A DNA stretch of 64,000 nucleotides from positions 930,001 through 994,000 of the forward strand of contig NZ_CP016761.1 in the NCBI RefSeq assembly GCF_001642935.1, in the 5' to 3' direction. The position numbers and the translations under genes are program-made. The notes under the pieces were generated by a model. That model was not told the DNA's origin, did no database searches, and worked only from the letters and a program-made list of their open reading frames with translations. Shown here piece by piece: positions 26,220 to 34,681 of this stretch. Origin of the DNA: Fictibacillus arsenicus. Lineage in GTDB: Bacteria; Bacillota; Bacilli; Bacillales; Fictibacillaceae. The stretch's first letter is position 1, and the number at the start of each line of letters is the position of its first letter.

Positions 26220-26296
26220 CATGATCACCTGTTCCTTTGAAGGTATATGACTAATTATATCAATTTCCTGTAGAAAATATCTCTTGTTTTTTGTTT

Positions 26297-26506
26297 AGTG
26301 TCTTTTCTAATAAATAGTTGCTTAAAAAACATCACTGACAAGTTGATAGGAGCGTAAGACGCGAGATTCCTGGGGGATCAGTGTGACAGGTGAGACACCT
26401 AATGGCCCAAAGTGCCGAGGTGGCTCACCGCACGTCCCCCCGGAAAGCGAGTACCTGAAACGGAGATCAACTACTTCCAAGAGCAACAAAGCTTGCGAAA
26501 ACAGCC
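26297..26506 (+). mobile_element. MITE-like structured repeat, copy 5 (+ orientation), perfect 8-bp duplication
   Basis: 210 bp, from AGTGTCTTTTC to GCGAAAACAGCC, flanked on both sides by TTTTGTTT (26289-26296 and 26507-26514). The core hairpin stem reads GACACCT/AGGTGGC where other copies read GACTCCT/AGGAGGC, a compensated pair of changes. It lies between the 51-residue gene and the phoD promoter. Confidence 0.93.
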
Positions 26507-26665
26507 TTTTGTTTAAAGGAATTGTTAAAAAAAATAAGCCGAAAGTGTCGATGCTTTTTAATCTTTTACTGGTGATTTCTTATTCTTTCATTCGATTTTC
26601 AATTCTTCTTATAAAAAAAGTAATGAAAAAGTCCCAGCTATTTCTTTTTCATATTTTTTTTTCGG

Positions 26666-26706
26666 TTTACAAAGGAAATGGTTTCTTAACAAACCATCTA
26701 TATAAT
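26666..26706 (+). promoter_or_regulatory. Probable phoD promoter region
   Basis: TATAAT at 26701-26706 is a perfect -10 hexamer 39 bases before the phoD ATG. The -35 position (26678-26683, ATGGTT) is poor, as expected for an activator-dependent promoter. TTTACA (26666) and TTAACA (26686) resemble PhoP half sites but are 20 rather than 11 or 22 bases apart, so PhoP control is only a suggestion. Confidence 0.45.
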
Positions 26707-26745
26707 GAGTGTTGTTTGAAAATTCATTTTGAAAGGGGAAACATC

Positions 26746-28494
26746 ATGAAAGATGAAAGACCAATGGATGAATGGATTAAGAAGCTGACAGAAGACAGCT
26801 TGGAGAAGCGAAAGCTGGACCGCCGAAAATTTTTAGCAGGTGCTGGAAAAATTGCTGGTCTCTCATTAGGGTTGACGATTGCACAATCAATTGGGGCGTT
26901 TGAAGTGAATGCAGCACCTAGGTTCAAAAACTATCCATTTACACTAGGAGTTGCCTCAGGTGATCCGTTATCAGACAGTGTTGTGCTCTGGACAAGACTT
27001 GCCCCAGATCCGCAGAATGGCGGAGGAATGCCAGATCAGGCATTTCCTGTGAAATGGGAGATAGCCAATGACGAAAATTTTACAAAGGTCATTCAACATG
27101 GGACAGAATTAGCACAGCCGAATCTTGCCCATTCTGTTCATGTAGAAGTAGAGGGATTAAAGCCGAATAAAGTTTATTATTATCGTTTCAGAAGCGGAAG
27201 TGAAAACAGTCCGATAGGTAAGACAAAAACTCTTCCTGAAAAAGGGGCCGAAGTTTCCAGCATGACTTTTGCATTTGCATCCTGCCAGCAATATGAACAC
27301 GGTTATTACACGGCATTTCAGCACATGGCTGAGGAAGAACTGGATCTTGTCATTCATCTCGGTGATTATATTTACGAATATGGACCAAATGAATATGTAT
27401 CTCCATCAGGAAATGTTCGCGCACATAGCGGGCCAGAAATTATCACACTAGAAGATTACCGTAACCGTCATGCGCAATATCGCTCAGATGCTAACCTAAA
27501 AGCTGCACATGCTGCTTTTCCTTGGGTGGTGACGTGGGATGATCATGAGGTGGAAAACAACTATGCAAATATGATTCCCGAAAAAGGACAGTCTGCAGAA
27601 GCATTCGTGAAACGCCGTGCGGCTGCCTATCAAGCCTATTACGAACATATGCCGCTGCGACGATCGTCATTGCCGCACGGTGCGGACATGTTATTGTATC
27701 GTGATTTCACCTACGGAAATTTAGCGGCGTTCAATGTCATGGACACGCGTCAATACCGTGATGATCAGGCGAACGGGGACGGAAGTAAACCGCCATCAGA
27801 GGAATCAATGGATCCAAACAGAACTCTGACCGGTCAAGAGCAGGAAGATTGGCTGCTTTCTAATCTAGGTAACTCAAAAACACATTGGAACATTCTCGCC
27901 CAGCAAGTCTTTTTTGCGCAGCGCAACTATGGAACAAGTACTGCACCTCGATACAGCATGGATGCTTGGGACGGATATACTGCTTCTCGCCAGCGCATCA
28001 CAGATTTTGTTCAATCTAAAGATATGAATAATATCATCGTATTAACAGGGGATGTGCATGCGAGCTGGGCATGTGATTTGAAAGCAGACTATAATGATTC
28101 GGCTTCAAAAGTAATCGGGGCAGAATTCGTCGGCACTTCCATCACTTCTGGCGGTAATGGAGCTGATAAGCGTGCGGATACAGATAAGATCTTGGGATTA
28201 AACCCGCACATCAAGTTTTTTAATGATTATCGCGGATACGTTCGCTGCACGGTAACACCAGAAGAGTGGCGTGCAGATTATCGGGTATTGCCGTTTGTTA
28301 CCTCGCCTGGAGCGGATATTTCAACCCGAGCATCTTTTGTGTATCAAAAGGATCAAACAGGGTTGAAACAAGTGGATTCAAATGTGGTGCCAGCTGGTGT
28401 TAAGTTATCAGCAGAAGTAGAAGAAGACCGCAACCGTGCACATGGAAAAGCGCATGAAAAGCAGATGAAGAAGAACGGAATACTGGTACAATAA
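26746..28494 (+). CDS. phoD: PhoD family alkaline phosphatase/phosphodiesterase, Tat-exported
   Basis: The 582-residue protein has a twin-arginine signal DRRKFLAGAGK (Arg26/Arg27) and a hydrophobic core ending near NAAP (about 57). An N-terminal PhoD domain follows, then the metallophosphatase domain with ASCQQYEHGYYTAF, IHLGDYIYEYG, WDDHEVENNYAN and LTGDVHASWACD. These are the metal-ligand segments of PhoD enzymes, which use Ca2+ and Fe3+ in Bacillus. It releases phosphate from phosphodiesters, including teichoic acid, outside the cell. The ATG at 26746 follows GAAAGGGG. A tatAC pair, often adjacent, is not present here. Confidence 0.93.
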   Translation: MKDERPMDEWIKKLTEDSLEKRKLDRRKFLAGAGKIAGLSLGLTIAQSIGAFEVNAAPRFKNYPFTLGVASGDPLSDSVVLWTRLAPDPQNGGGMPDQAFPVKWEIANDENFTKVIQHGTELAQPNLAHSVHVEVEGLKPNKVYYYRFRSGSENSPIGKTKTLPEKGAEVSSMTFAFASCQQYEHGYYTAFQHMAEEELDLVIHLGDYIYEYGPNEYVSPSGNVRAHSGPEIITLEDYRNRHAQYRSDANLKAAHAAFPWVVTWDDHEVENNYANMIPEKGQSAEAFVKRRAAAYQAYYEHMPLRRSSLPHGADMLLYRDFTYGNLAAFNVMDTRQYRDDQANGDGSKPPSEESMDPNRTLTGQEQEDWLLSNLGNSKTHWNILAQQVFFAQRNYGTSTAPRYSMDAWDGYTASRQRITDFVQSKDMNNIIVLTGDVHASWACDLKADYNDSASKVIGAEFVGTSITSGGNGADKRADTDKILGLNPHIKFFNDYRGYVRCTVTPEEWRADYRVLPFVTSPGADISTRASFVYQKDQTGLKQVDSNVVPAGVKLSAEVEEDRNRAHGKAHEKQMKKNGILVQ

Positions 28495-28497
28495 TGT

Positions 28498-28536
28498 TAA
28501 AAGTGACCAAGAGGCAGCTCTTCTTGGTCACTTTTT
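28498..28536 (+). terminator. Terminator of phoD
   Basis: AAAAGTGACCAAGA pairs with TCTTGGTCACTTTT, followed by TC. It starts four bases after the stop codon. Confidence 0.9.
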
Positions 28537-28553
28537 CATGTCTTTGATCGATG

Positions 28554-28695
28554 TTGAGCGAAAAACAATGATTTTGAGCGAAACGACAAGTAGTTTGAGT
28601 GAAGATAGAGATTTTTGAGCGTACAAAGAGTTTTCTGAGCGAAGAACAAACTTTTTGAGCGAACGTGTAATAAATATAAGAACACGTACCGTAAA
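28554..28695 (+). repeat. Phased repeat array, TTTTTGAGCG core, 6 units plus ACGTGT/ACACGT tail
   Basis: The GAGCG core (GAGTG once) begins at 28556, 28576, 28597, 28617, 28637 and 28657, giving intervals of 20, 21, 20, 20 and 20. Each core is preceded by a T-run, and the ~13 bases between cores are not conserved. The array ends in a tail (28663-28695) where ACGTGT and ACACGT form an inverted repeat around AATAAATATAAGA, followed by ACCGTAAA. The same core and the same tail occur at 55825-55965. Confidence 0.9.
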
Positions 28696-28715
28696 TTAGT
28701 TCTCTTCCAATAATA

Positions 28716-28746
28716 AAGGCCGGCTAAATTCTTGTTAGCCGGCCTT
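28716..28746. terminator. Terminator belonging to topB, displaced by repeat copy 6
   Basis: A perfect 12-bp stem (AAGGCCGGCTAA with TTAGCCGGCCTT) has a seven-base loop. If the 278-bp element and one target copy are removed, it lies about five bases past the topB stop on the minus strand, where TTATTA follows it. It can also stop transcription from the left. Confidence 0.75.
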
Positions 28747-28759
28747 CCTGTTTATTTTT

Positions 28760-29037
28760 AGCTCTTTTCTAAAGCATTGTTGCTTTAGGCTTTTTCTATT
28801 CTCATCATTGCAAGTTGATTGGAGCGCAAGGTTGCCGACTCCTCGAAAATGAAAATCACATTTTCTTCGTGCGATGAAACGCTGTCGAAGCCTTCCTTGT
28901 CCTACGGGACGAGCGGTCAGGTGGAGACTCCTAATGGCGCAAAGCGGCAGGAGGCTCACCGCATGCCCCGTGGAAAGCGAGCAGCCTGGAGCGGAAATCA
29001 ACTACTTTTAAAAGCAACAATGTATGCGAAAACAGCC
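28760..29037 (+). mobile_element. MITE-like structured repeat, copy 6 (+ orientation), perfect 8-bp duplication at the topB stop codon
   Basis: 278 bp, from AGCTCTTTTC to GCGAAAACAGCC, flanked by TTATTTTT at 28752-28759 and 29038-29045. The right copy contains the topB stop codon. It has a distinct inserted module of about 60 bases with a GAAAATG...CATTTTC hairpin before the usual GGTGGAGACTCCT...AGGAGGCTCACC stem. Confidence 0.93.
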
Positions 29038-31134
29038 TTATTTTTTATCCTTCATCGCAGCTTTCAAAGCATCAGCTAAACTGTTGCCAAAACCTTCGTC
29101 TTCTTTGTTGTTTGCACTGTATTTTTTCATAAGCTGCCGTTCTTCACGCTTTGTGACTTTCTTTTTCATTCCATCTGCTTTTTCAACGACGTTACATGGC
29201 TTGCACTGGAAGTACGTGCCGGCCTTTCCGTTATGCAACTCCATCTTTTTCTTGCACTGTGGACAGCGTCGGTTAGAAAGCTTCGGATCCTTACGGCGGC
29301 GGTATGAACATTCACGATCAGAGCATACGAGCACCTTGCCGTCATGCCCTTTAACTTCTTTAAGAAGCTTGCCGCAATCTGGACACTTTGAGCCTGTTAA
29401 GTTATGAGCACGGTATTCGTGTGAACTCGTTTTGATTTCCATTACCAGCTGCTTCGTCTGCTTGCGGATATTTTCTAAAAACTCTTTCGGATTGCCATTA
29501 CCGCGTGCAATGGCTTCAAGCTGTTGTTCCCATTTAGCTGTCAGCTCTGGTGATTTCAACTCATCGTTCACAAGTTCAATGAGCTGTTTTCCTTTCGGAG
29601 TAGGGTGCAGCTTATTGTTTTTACGATCCAAAACTTCAGAACCAAGCAAGCGTTCGATAATATCAGCACGTGTGGCTGGCGTTCCCAGGCTGTATTTTTC
29701 CATTCGTGATAAAAGGTCAGCTTCAGTAAAGCGTGCAGGCGGTTCAGTCAGCTTCTTCTCCAGATTAACGTCTTTTACAGATAACGTTTGACCTTCTTTT
29801 AAACTAGCTAAAGCTCTAGGAGATTCTTCTTCTTTGCCTGATAATACTTTAAAACCTGCATCAACCACTAAAGTTTCTCTCGCGATAAATGATTCACCCG
29901 CAATGTTTAACGTAGCCGTTAACGTTTCGGACTTATATGCCGGGTAAAAGAGAGCAAGGAACCGGCGTGCGATCAGATCATACAATTTTCGCTCGTCATT
30001 ATCTAGATCACCGAGGTGAAGCGGTTCGTCTGTCGGAATAATCGCATGGTGATCCGTAACTTTTGCGTCGTTAAAAACTTTCTTCGCAACGACTTTCCCT
30101 TTTTGCTTCAAAAGAGGCTGAACTTCTTCACGGTATCCACCCGATATTCCCTGAAGACGATCGTACATCGTGTTTTCCATGTCTTTTGTTAAGTAGCGCG
30201 AGTCGGTTCTTGGATACGTAACAAGTTTGTATTGTTCATAAAGTTTCTGCAGAACAGAAGATGTCTTCTTAGCTGAGAAACCAAATCGGCGGTTTGCATC
30301 TCGCTGCAGTTCTGTCAGGTCATATGGCATCGGGTGAGCTTCTGTTTTTTCTTTCTTTATAAGTGACTCAACAGTTGCTGACTGCTCCTTCACCTTTTTC
30401 ACGATTTCTGCTGTTTTTTTCTCATCAAAGAGACGTTTTTCTCCGTTTCGTTCCCAGGAGGCTTTTAATATACCGACTGTCGCATCAATTGTCCAAAAGT
30501 CCTTCGGCTGAAATGAGTTGATTTCTTGCTCACGTTCTAGAATCATCGCAAGGGTAGGTGTCTGTACTCGGCCAGCAGACAATGGATCATTATATTTAGT
30601 TGTAAGTGCACGCGTCACATTAAGCCCGATCAGCCAATCGGCTTCTGAACGACAGACCGCAGATTGATACAAGTTGTCATATTGTTTTGCCGGCTTTAAC
30701 TGGTTGAATCCATCACGAATCGCTTTATCTGTCTGCGATGATATCCAAAGACGCTTCACCGGCTTTTGCCATCTTACTTTTTCCATGATCCACCGGGCGA
30801 CGAGTTCACCTTCACGCCCTGCATCAGTTGCGATAACAAGCTCATTTAGATCTTTTCTTTTGGCAAGCTGTTCAATCGACCGGAACTGGTGACTAACCTG
30901 GCGGATGATCTTCAATCCCATATGCTTCGGTATGATCGGCAGATCCTCTAAACGCCATTGCTTATACTGTTTGTCATAGTCCTCAGGCATCTTTAATTCT
31001 ACAAGGTGTCCGAGTGCCCACGTTACAATGTGTTTCGGTCCTTCAATATAGCTTTTATTTTGTTGCTTGCATCCGAGAACACGGGCAAGATCACGCGCCA
31101 CACTCGGCTTTTCAGCAAGAATCAGTTGTTTCAT
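29038..31134 (-). CDS. topB: DNA topoisomerase III (type IA)
   Basis: The 698-residue protein has an N-terminal Toprim domain starting MKQLILAEKPSVARDLARVLG, with NELVIATDAGREGELVARWIM carrying the metal-binding acidic residues. The type IA core includes the YPRTDSRYL segment with the catalytic tyrosine. The C-terminus has two zinc-ribbon-like motifs (CPDCGK...CSDREC and CPQCKK...CKPC) and a lysine-rich tail. It relaxes negative supercoils and decatenates DNA. The ATG at 31134 follows GGAAAGGGG. Its stop codon lies inside the target duplication of repeat copy 6. Confidence 0.94.
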   Translation of the reverse strand: MKQLILAEKPSVARDLARVLGCKQQNKSYIEGPKHIVTWALGHLVELKMPEDYDKQYKQWRLEDLPIIPKHMGLKIIRQVSHQFRSIEQLAKRKDLNELVIATDAGREGELVARWIMEKVRWQKPVKRLWISSQTDKAIRDGFNQLKPAKQYDNLYQSAVCRSEADWLIGLNVTRALTTKYNDPLSAGRVQTPTLAMILEREQEINSFQPKDFWTIDATVGILKASWERNGEKRLFDEKKTAEIVKKVKEQSATVESLIKKEKTEAHPMPYDLTELQRDANRRFGFSAKKTSSVLQKLYEQYKLVTYPRTDSRYLTKDMENTMYDRLQGISGGYREEVQPLLKQKGKVVAKKVFNDAKVTDHHAIIPTDEPLHLGDLDNDERKLYDLIARRFLALFYPAYKSETLTATLNIAGESFIARETLVVDAGFKVLSGKEEESPRALASLKEGQTLSVKDVNLEKKLTEPPARFTEADLLSRMEKYSLGTPATRADIIERLLGSEVLDRKNNKLHPTPKGKQLIELVNDELKSPELTAKWEQQLEAIARGNGNPKEFLENIRKQTKQLVMEIKTSSHEYRAHNLTGSKCPDCGKLLKEVKGHDGKVLVCSDRECSYRRRKDPKLSNRRCPQCKKKMELHNGKAGTYFQCKPCNVVEKADGMKKKVTKREERQLMKKYSANNKEDEGFGNSLADALKAAMKDKK

Positions 31135-31324
31135 AACGTACCCCTTTCCAACTTCTACTTTAGTCATTATAACAGAGTATAAAAAGAGGAAAGAAATGAG
31201 TAGAATTTTCACGCCGGTTTTTCAAAATACTGGTATACTAAAACAAGAATACTTAACTTTGTTGAGTACTTTTCAAAGATGTTTTTTTATAGCAGTTTCG
31301 GTGGGCTGAGAGGGGAAAGTGAAC

Positions 31325-32542
31325 ATGTGGAGAAACCGGAATTTTTTAATTTTGATGTTTGGTCTGGCTGTATCGAGTACAGGATTGTGGGTTGGGATTA
31401 TTGGCAATCTTGAATTTTTGCAAAAGAATGTGGAGTCGTCCTTCTTGCAAGCTCTCATTATTTTAGCTGGATTTCTTGTAGGGATTTTTCTGGCACCGAT
31501 GGCGGGCAGGATTATCGACCGCAGCAATAAGAGGAAGATCCTCATTTATGCTGGGTTTGCGAGATGCGCAGCTATCTTTTTTATGTATTTGGCAATCGCC
31601 TACAATAATGTATGGTGGATGGTTGTTTATACGCTCGTTATCGGAATATCAGGCACCTTTTCGCAGCCTGCTATGCAGACGATGCTTCCATTAATCGTGA
31701 AAAAAGAAGAACTTTTAGATGCAAACGGCGTGAACATGAATATATTCACAGCTTCTAGAATCGTAGGAACAGCGCTCGGTGGTGTTATGTTAGTTGGAAT
31801 GTCACTTTTTGCTGTATACACGGTAACGTTAATTTCCTATGTCATTCTTTTAATCTCAACTTTCTTTCTTAATGTAGAGGAAAAGCCGAAAGAAACAGAT
31901 AAGAGTGGCAGAAAGGAAAACTTTTTCAGAACGCTTGGTGAGCTGTATCCAATCGTGAAGAAGCAGCCGAAAGTGGTTTATGGAATCTTTTTATTGATTC
32001 CTGCTTATCTATTTTTGGCAGGATTTAATTTGATGGTTATTGAAATCAGTGACCTGCAGGACAATCCAGGGATAAAAGGGATTCTTTATACGACAGAAGG
32101 GGTTTGTGTATTCATAGGAACGTTCTTGTCTAAGAAGTTCTTCCGTGATAACCCAAAGCTTTCATATATGTTTGCGATTACGTTTATCATCGCGACAGCA
32201 CATACATCTTTGTACTTAGCGGATCATCCGGTCATGTCAATTCTGTCATTCGGACTGTTCGGTCTTGCTGCAGGAACACTTTTTCCAGTTGTTACAACGA
32301 TCTTCCAAACGGAAGTACCATCTGACTATCATGGAAGGTTCTTCTCCATCAAAGGGATGGTCGATAATATTATCTTCCAGGCATTGATGCTTTTAACAGG
32401 ACTGTTCCTGGATACGATCGGCTTCTTTAACATGGTGATCGGGTTTGGGATCACATCGTTTATTATCGCATCTGTCATACTTCTTCAATACATGGCTAAG
32501 GGGAACCGTAATAAGCGTGGACCTGTTGCAGTAACAAAATAA
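31325..32542 (+). CDS. MFS transporter (12 helices)
   Basis: The 405-residue membrane protein has twelve predicted helices and a long middle loop (EEKPKETDKSGRKENFFRTLGELYP, about 180-204). The motif A-like loop is GRIIDRSNKRKILIYAG. It resembles the 12-helix drug or metabolite exporters of the YfiS/YkuC type, and the substrate is unknown. The ATG at 31325 lies nine bases after GAGGGG; the in-frame GTG at 31319 would be too close to that site. It is monocistronic. Confidence 0.85.
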   Translation: MWRNRNFLILMFGLAVSSTGLWVGIIGNLEFLQKNVESSFLQALIILAGFLVGIFLAPMAGRIIDRSNKRKILIYAGFARCAAIFFMYLAIAYNNVWWMVVYTLVIGISGTFSQPAMQTMLPLIVKKEELLDANGVNMNIFTASRIVGTALGGVMLVGMSLFAVYTVTLISYVILLISTFFLNVEEKPKETDKSGRKENFFRTLGELYPIVKKQPKVVYGIFLLIPAYLFLAGFNLMVIEISDLQDNPGIKGILYTTEGVCVFIGTFLSKKFFRDNPKLSYMFAITFIIATAHTSLYLADHPVMSILSFGLFGLAAGTLFPVVTTIFQTEVPSDYHGRFFSIKGMVDNIIFQALMLLTGLFLDTIGFFNMVIGFGITSFIIASVILLQYMAKGNRNKRGPVAVTK

Positions 32543-32552
32543 TTTGTAATGA

Positions 32553-32599
32553 TGCTGACTCTAATGGCCATAAATCGGCTTTATGGAGTCAGTTTTTTC
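32553..32599 (+). terminator. Terminator of the MFS gene at 31325
   Basis: CTGACTC pairs with GAGTCAG, and CCATAAA with TTTATGG inside it, followed by TTTTTTCG. Confidence 0.85.
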
Positions 32600-32668
32600 G
32601 TTATTTTAGATATCTCGCTTTTTTACTAGCCAAGCATCCTTTTGGGAGGAAAGATGAGAGGTCATTAA

Positions 32669-32812
32669 GCGAGATTTTGCCATGTTTGCGTGGAACTGCA
32701 TATCTACCGCGGGAAACTGGCTATGATCTGCGTGGAATACTATGTGTACCGCGTGAACTGATAGTTGAATGCGTGCAACTCTATCTTTTTGCGTGATCGT
32801 GTAATAAATAAA
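32669..32812 (+). repeat. Phased repeat array, GCGTGRAA core, 7 units, tail split by a MITE
   Basis: The GCG of each core lies at 32669, 32688, 32709, 32730, 32751, 32771 and 32791 (intervals 19, 21, 21, 21, 20 and 20); most cores read TGCGTGGAA or CGCGTGAAC. The tail begins CGTGTAATAAATAAA at 32798, is interrupted by repeat copy 7, and resumes with TAAATAAAAGAACACG at 33038 through ACCGTAAA at about 33063. The array core matches that of the array at 53985. Confidence 0.85.
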
Positions 32813-33037
32813 GGCTGTTTTCGCAAGCTTTGTTGCTCTTGTAAGTAGTTGATTTCCGTTCCAGGTTGCTTCGCTTTCCGCGGGGCGTGCGGTGAGCCCC
32901 CTCGCCGCTTCGCGCCTTTGAGTGGTCTCACCTGACCGCTCGTCCCGCAGGAGTCTCGCACCTTCCACTCCAATCAACTTGTCAGTGAAGGGAATGAACA
33001 AAATTATTTAAAAGCAACAATCTTTTAGAAAACAGCC
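32813..33037 (-). mobile_element. MITE-like structured repeat, copy 7 (- orientation), perfect 8-bp duplication
   Basis: 225 bp, from GGCTGTTTTCGCAAGC to TTTTAGAAAACAGCC, flanked by TAAATAAA at 32805-32812 and 33038-33045. Removing the element and one copy restores the tail sequence found uninterrupted at 54089-54120, so this is a filled site with a known empty form. It is the clearest proof of transposition in the window. Confidence 0.95.
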
Positions 33038-33156
33038 TAAATAAAAGAACACGTACCGTAAAACTGCAGTAAGTAAGCAAGGAAACTAAAAATTTCTCTT
33101 ACGACCATAACAGCAAGATTGAGGACGATTTTTGAAGAATGTACTGATAAAATTAA

Positions 33157-33183
33157 GATAAACAAGATAAACAAGATAAACAA
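33157..33183 (+). repeat. Tandem AAGATAAAC x3 upstream of adaA
   Basis: Three perfect head-to-tail copies of the nonamer AAGATAAAC end just before the adaA ribosome site. They would lie in the 5' untranslated leader or around the promoter. Copy number may vary by slippage. Confidence 0.8.
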
Positions 33184-33201
33184 GCGGATGGAGGGATGAA
33201 G

Positions 33202-33786
33202 TTGAATCATGTAAATATGTCATTTGATGAAATGTGGGATAAGATCATGGAATGTGACAGGTCTTATGACGGGTTGTTCTACACTGCTGTTAAAACAACC
33301 AAGATTTATTGCCGGCCATCCTGCAGGTCCCGTAAGCCGAAAAAAATCAATGTGGAGTTTTATGAGACGATTACAGAATGTCTAGAGTCAGGTTACCGCG
33401 CTTGCAAGAGGTGCCAGCCTGAGATTGAGCACTGTCCACAGATTGATTTGATTCGAAAAACAACCGCTTATTTGGTAAACAACTATAATCAAAAGATCAA
33501 TCTGCAAAATATAGCTGACCATGTTGGTGTAAGTGCGTTTTATTTGGAGCGGCTTTTTAAAGAAGAGATGAGCGAAACACCGCGTGAATATCTTGAAAAA
33601 ATCCGAGTAGATAAGGCTTCCTATCTTTTAAAGAAAACAAATCGAACAAATTTGGAAATCGCTCTTGAGTCAGGTTTCCATAGTTCTTCTAATTTTTACA
33701 AAGCATTTCGCCGTGTGAAAAAATGCTCACCGAGCGATTACAGGAAATCTGCAGGATTATCGGAGTCTAAAAATGCAGTGGATTGA
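33202..33786 (+). CDS. adaA: AdaA: methylphosphotriester-DNA methyltransferase and transcription activator
   Basis: The 194-residue protein has an N-terminal Ada metal-binding domain with four cysteines: YCRPSC (Cys37, Cys41) and CKRC (Cys68, Cys71). The spacing is the same as in E. coli Ada, so Cys37 should be the methyl acceptor. An AraC-type HTH domain follows (about 90-185, INLQNIADHVGVSAFYLERLFKEEM). After accepting a methyl group from DNA phosphotriesters it activates the repair genes downstream. The TTG at 33202 has ideal spacing from GGAGGG; the ATG at 33196 touches that site. It overlaps alkA by 14 bases. Confidence 0.93.
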   Translation: MNHVNMSFDEMWDKIMECDRSYDGLFYTAVKTTKIYCRPSCRSRKPKKINVEFYETITECLESGYRACKRCQPEIEHCPQIDLIRKTTAYLVNNYNQKINLQNIADHVGVSAFYLERLFKEEMSETPREYLEKIRVDKASYLLKKTNRTNLEIALESGFHSSSNFYKAFRRVKKCSPSDYRKSAGLSESKNAVD

Positions 33787-34681
33787 TCACGGAAACCATA
33801 TCGAGATAATACTGCCTGAGGGATTTAATTATAGAGAATGTCTTGTTTTTCTTGGAAGGTCTGATCTGGAACTGTTGCATCATATTCATGATCAGTATCT
33901 GATGAAACTAGTAGACACAAGTGAAGAAGAGGTACTGCTGAAGATAAACAGCCGGAAGAGAAATCTTACCATAGAGTTTCCGTTCGGCGCGCCCTCAGAC
34001 AGAAGCAAAGATGATGTTGCTCATTACATCTATGATTGGTTTGACCTTAAAAGAGACCTGAGCGCGTTTTATCAGATGGCTTCTAATGATGTTATTCTTC
34101 AGCCGTTGGCGGAAAAGTATAACGGATTGCGCATTATCGGCATTCCGGATTTGTTTGAAGCACTTACATGGGCAATTATGGGTCAGCAGATTAATTTGAA
34201 GTTCGCCTACACATTAAAGAAGCGTTTTATAGAGAACTTTGGTGAAAAGCGGGAATATAAGGACACGTCTTATTGGCTGTATCCCTCACCTGAAAAAATC
34301 GCAAATCTTAATACAGACGATTTAAGAAAATTGCAATTTACAAGCCGCAAAGCTGAGTATGTGATCGGTGCAGCTAAAGAGATGGCTTCAGGAAAGTTAT
34401 CGAAAGGGATGTTGATGGATATCCGTGATCCAAAGAAACAGCATGAAACCCTTCTGTCTTTAAAAGGGGTTGGCGCATGGACCGCAGACTACGTTATGAT
34501 GAAATGCCTGCTAGAGACAACGGCTTTTCCTATCGCGGATGCAGGGATTCATAATGCGATAAAAAAGCAATTGAATCTGGCTGCTAAACCGAAACAAGAT
34601 GAAATTATTGAATTGGCGAAAAATTGGAGTGGCTGGGAGGCATATGTCACTTTTTATCTTTGGAGGTCATTGTATGAATAA
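33773..34681 (+). CDS. alkA: AlkA-type DNA-3-methyladenine glycosylase II
   Basis: The 302-residue protein of the HhH-GPD superfamily has ALTWAIMGQQINLKFAYTLKKRF, the helix-hairpin-helix SLKGVGAWTADYVMMKC and the catalytic aspartate segment TTAFPIADAGIHNAI (Asp256). It removes 3-methyladenine and other alkylated bases from DNA. It overlaps adaA by 14 bases and adaB by 8, so all three are translationally coupled, whereas in Bacillus subtilis alkA is transcribed apart from adaAB. Confidence 0.92.
   Translation: MQWIDHGNHIEIILPEGFNYRECLVFLGRSDLELLHHIHDQYLMKLVDTSEEEVLLKINSRKRNLTIEFPFGAPSDRSKDDVAHYIYDWFDLKRDLSAFYQMASNDVILQPLAEKYNGLRIIGIPDLFEALTWAIMGQQINLKFAYTLKKRFIENFGEKREYKDTSYWLYPSPEKIANLNTDDLRKLQFTSRKAEYVIGAAKEMASGKLSKGMLMDIRDPKKQHETLLSLKGVGAWTADYVMMKCLLETTAFPIADAGIHNAIKKQLNLAAKPKQDEIIELAKNWSGWEAYVTFYLWRSLYE

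Noticed and set aside
26666-26691. PhoP boxes upstream of phoD
   Set aside because: Only two TTNACA motifs are present, 20 bases apart. PhoP sites need repeats at 11-base steps, so I list only the promoter.
26383-26745. Upstream extension of phoD to 26383
   Set aside because: The extension runs through repeat copy 5 and has no ribosome site. The ATG at 26746 has a strong site and starts directly before a normal Tat signal.
28554-28660. Phased arrays as CRISPR arrays
   Set aside because: The conserved part is only 7-10 bases, spacing is 20-21 bases, spacers are AT-rich and short, and no cas genes are present.
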